A DNA stretch of 64,000 nucleotides from assembly GCA_018822845.1 (NCBI GenBank), contig JAHJJD010000058.1:20354-84353 (forward strand), given 5' to 3'. This stretch comes from Gammaproteobacteria bacterium. Lineage in GTDB: Bacteria > Pseudomonadota > Gammaproteobacteria > Thiotrichales > Thiotrichaceae. Shown in pieces: positions 62,501-64,000 of the stretch. The notes under the pieces were generated by a model. That model made no database searches and was not told the origin of the DNA. It worked only from the letters and a program-made list of their open reading frames with translations. Within the stretch, counting starts at the first letter, position 1. Each line of letters opens with the position of its first letter. A program made the translations under genes and the position numbers.

Positions 62501-63911
62501 CAGTGAACCAACGCCTAATGCGATTTCACCTGATGGCAAAACAGTGGTTGTTGGGTTCAATGATGGCAGTTTGCGGGCTTATGCTTTGCCAACCACAGAA
62601 CTGCTGTTTGAGATAAAGGATGTTCATTCCAGTGATGTGCAACGTCTGGCTTTCAATAGTGACGGCTCGCGCTTTGCGTCAGCGGGTATGGATGGTGTTG
62701 TCAAAGTCTGGTCAGTCCATGAGGGTGACGGTTTTTCCCTGCAACTGGAAAAGACCTTGAGTGAGCATAAGGATGTTGTCCATGCCGTCGCCTTCTCCCC
62801 CGACGATTCCCAACTCGCCACTGCCAGCTATGACGGGCATATCGGCTTGTTTGATCTGGTGGGTGATAGGAAACCGCAGTTGTGGGAAGCGCATGAGGGT
62901 TACGTGGAATCTGTCAATTTTGGCTCATCAGGTAAGTATTTGCTAAGTTCAGGCAATCACGATTTCAAGCTCAAACTTTGGGATTTGACCACCCAACCAC
63001 CGACGGCGAAAACCCTTGCCACAGCCAACGATGCGCTGCTGTGGGCAAGCATCAGCCCGGATGGACAGCAACTCGCCAGTGTGGGGCGCGAAGCCACCGT
63101 CAGCGTCTACCCCACCAGCGGCACTGGCACACCCCTGCGCCTGAACGGGCATGAACAGACGGTGTACAAAGCCATTTTCAGCCCGGACAGCCGCCAATTG
63201 GCAACGGTGAGTAGTGACATGACCGTGCGGTTGTGGGATTTGGACACGCAAAGCGAACTGTTCCGTTTGCGTTTGCCGACTGAAAGGATTTCAGGACCAC
63301 CGCTTTGGGACTTCGACTTCCGTTGTACGCCGACGGGTTGCTGGATTGCCGTGCCGCTCACGTCGGGGAAGCTGGCGTTGTATAACTTGGGGAAGATCAA
63401 GGATTATTCGGCTGAGGAGTCAGCCAATGCCGAGCCACCGCCACCCACAGCACCCGTCGCCCCGGATGCCGCCAGCCTGTTGCAAGAGGAGCAACGTCAT
63501 CAGGAAGCCATCAAGAAAAATCCGCAAAGTGCCGATGCGTTTGCTGCCTTTGCAGCGTTTGAATATGGTCGGGAAAACTATGCTGAGGCAGAGAAATTAC
63601 TGAAACAAGCGTTGGCACTTGACCCTAAACATATTGATGCACTGTGGCGTTACACCGTTCTATTGCAATACATCAACAAGGATTATGCTGAAGCAGAAAA
63701 GCGTCACCGACAACTTGCACCGTTAGTGCCGAATAACTCGAATATTCTGGGCAATTTTGCTCAAGTCATGCTGGCTCAGGGCAAACTGGAAGAAGGTCAC
63801 AACCTGATCAACCAGTCTTTTGCTTATCATGCCGAGAGATTTGATGTTTCCCTGCTGCTGGAATTGTGGTTCTACCCATCTCCTTATACACAAGTCACCA
63901 AGTTACTGTAA
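59520..63911 (+). CDS. nSTAND NTPase with membrane helix, WD40 repeats and TPR
   Basis: The 1,463-residue protein is a STAND-type signalling ATPase. It begins with an nSTAND/NACHT-like domain (Walker A GASGSGKS at 47-54; Walker B region LLMVDQFEEMF near 183-193). One membrane helix (about 573-592) comes next, then a WD40 propeller region (about 680-1250, ten or more repeats with the usual GH...WD spacing), and TPR-like repeats at about 1320-1430. Two family A repeats are inserted in frame, at 108-150 between Walker A and B and at 491-533. STAND proteins with WD40 sensors and TIR partners act in phage defence or programmed death. The function here is inferred. Confidence 0.88.
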   Translation: MSRPKLQPYPGLRAFERYESRIFFGRQQQVDDLLARLKQHHFLAVLGASGSGKSSLVKAGLLPGLEKGYMGEVGSRWAIAEMRPGDQPFVRLAEGLLADKVFAGSWENPPHPSLPPQGGKEQETIPSNDAVSSSSLPAPLAGEGLGKGGKAAPAALAAELRRGSRSLHEILNHAPLPAGTRLLLMVDQFEEMFRFREQEENQAAAFVALLLEACTHPDVYVVITMRSDFLGAAAEFHGLPEAINDGLYLTPRLSREQLRDAISLPAQLFGGSVEDALANHLLNEAGNDPDQLPLLQHALMRLWENDADKILTLDEYRGLKGLRGALNDHAEQAWQELDADGQAVAEAMFRALTERSKDGQDIRRPLKVQALLDMTGADLPTLTRIVDTFRQPGRNFLMPPPQVALTADTVLDISHESLIRQWQRLQGWVAAEGDKAAMYLRLLEGAQRHADGRGELWRGTDLAVVREWREKTQPNGAWAGRYAPAADSSVSPPHPNLPPQGGKEQEALPSTAAASSSSLPAPLAGEGLGMGGNGSEYHNFTLAMQFLSESEAEEQRVREAEEARRKAELTQARRRFGLSLVGLLIAAGLAVWGAVERNRAEQQTVQVRKTEQARTESLFDSTLTHASLLTKVEDFAATATKLDGIRPLDADIPAPRRHARDLLAGYTAIMGGAVQATLQDGDKPLPQLAGDVAISPDGHWLAASGERGTVALFERASGKLVEKLEGHDPAADDVWDIVFHPTQPWLFSGGADGQIIRWALPQAGQAAKVLQQWQVEGTKVTALALTPDGKVLASGHGDGNIRLWESGEEQEGSPKLLRVLEGHSQMIADGQGLAFSPDGGRLASASYDNTVRLWDWRKGSSLQVLAGHNGFAQGVAFSADGQTLASSSADQGIILWNAASGQALRRLKGHQNMVYGLQFLPDGLLASASSDNTIRLWDVATGITRRILQGHTAAVGGLALWQEQASVLLYSASNDGTVKRWGGELPGQWLVGLPSEPTPNAISPDGKTVVVGFNDGSLRAYALPTTELLFEIKDVHSSDVQRLAFNSDGSRFASAGMDGVVKVWSVHEGDGFSLQLEKTLSEHKDVVHAVAFSPDDSQLATASYDGHIGLFDLVGDRKPQLWEAHEGYVESVNFGSSGKYLLSSGNHDFKLKLWDLTTQPPTAKTLATANDALLWASISPDGQQLASVGREATVSVYPTSGTGTPLRLNGHEQTVYKAIFSPDSRQLATVSSDMTVRLWDLDTQSELFRLRLPTERISGPPLWDFDFRCTPTGCWIAVPLTSGKLALYNLGKIKDYSAEESANAEPPPPTAPVAPDAASLLQEEQRHQEAIKKNPQSADAFAAFAAFEYGRENYAEAEKLLKQALALDPKHIDALWRYTVLLQYINKDYAEAEKRHRQLAPLVPNNSNILGNFAQVMLAQGKLEEGHNLINQSFAYHAERFDVSLLLELWFYPSPYTQVTKLL
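59844..59966. repeat. Paired palindromic elements (family A), first insertion in the nSTAND gene
   Basis: Unit 59844-59888 and inverted unit 59914-59966 flank a 25-base spacer. Reading frame is kept; the right unit encodes [15 protein letters not shown]. Confidence 0.9.
60993..61115. repeat. Paired palindromic elements (family A), second insertion in the nSTAND gene
   Basis: Unit 60993-61036 and inverted unit 61062-61115 closely match the pair at 59844-59966, again in frame, encoding [15 protein letters not shown]. Confidence 0.9.
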
Positions 63912-63929
63912 AATAAACCATTTGAGCCT

Positions 63930-64000
63930 ATGAACTGGTCAGCCACCGAACTCAATGATCTCGACTTGGGAGACGAGCGCCTCAATACACGCGCCGTCCA
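63930..64000 (+). mobile_element. Start of an IS4-type transposase gene, cut by the window end
   Basis: From ATG 63930 the frame reads MNWSATELNDLDLGDERLNT and runs off the window. The LxDLGDxRL pattern is the N-terminal DNA-binding part of IS4/Tn5-type transposases. The left end of the element should lie in or near the 18-base gap after the nSTAND stop; no clear inverted repeat can be judged from this side. Confidence 0.7.

Overview
The window looks like chromosome of a gammaproteobacterium. A sulfur-oxidising, Thiothrix-like member of the Thiotrichales is my best guess, but this is inferred from gene content and not proven. It carries both a cbb3-type and a bd-type terminal oxidase system, dksA/gluQ, aroQ-accB-accC-prmA, pyrG-kdsA-eno-ftsB-ispD and an FNR-type regulator. 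Gene density is high. I see no rRNA, tRNA or CRISPR array.

Layout. 1-6.1 kb: end of a cbb3 oxidase operon (ccoP) and its assembly genes ccoG, ccoH, ccoI, ccoS. 6.4-13.5 kb: LysR regulator, small conserved protein, AI-2E-type permease, uvrB, lytic transglycosylase, aminotransferase. 13.5-17.7 kb: a complete diversity-generating retroelement (DGR). 17.7-37.8 kb: mostly housekeeping genes (miaB, pyrG, kdsA, eno, ftsB, ispD, ispF, gluQ, dksA, prmA, accC, accB, aroQ, holA). 37.9-42.5 kb: ABC exporter, then an AAA ATPase/DUF4276 pair that resembles a defence module, then arfB. 42.5-54.7 kb: fused 5-oxoprolinase-type enzyme, divergent cydABX behind a perfect FNR box, a mutarotase, cydDC and an FNR-family regulator. 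54.8-59 kb: murJ, a DUF945 protein and a CnoX-like thioredoxin. 59.1-64 kb: a TIR gene joined to a giant nSTAND-WD40-TPR gene, then the start of an IS4-type transposase.

The most exciting system is the DGR. Its target protein has a cytoplasmic TIR domain, a charged coiled coil, one membrane helix and a C-terminal FGE-sulfatase/C-type-lectin-fold domain. The last 43 codons are a variable repeat (VR). The matching template repeat (TR) lies 1,857 bp downstream, just after a DGR-type reverse transcriptase and an HRDC-domain accessory gene. Over 124 aligned bases, VR and TR differ at 16 positions, and all 16 are adenines in the TR. This is the signature of adenine-directed mutagenic retrohoming. 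The design suggests a membrane receptor with a hypervariable outer domain and a TIR output domain.

The second theme is repeats. Three families of palindromic repeats occur between genes and also inside reading frames. One family inserts the same peptide, [15 protein letters not shown], into CydD, the oxoprolinase and (twice) the nSTAND protein. Another contributes part of the DGR target and the C-terminus of an ABC exporter. Several remnants (a RelE-type toxin start, a beta-helix protein fragment, a frameshifted TIR tail) show ongoing gene decay around the accessory regions.
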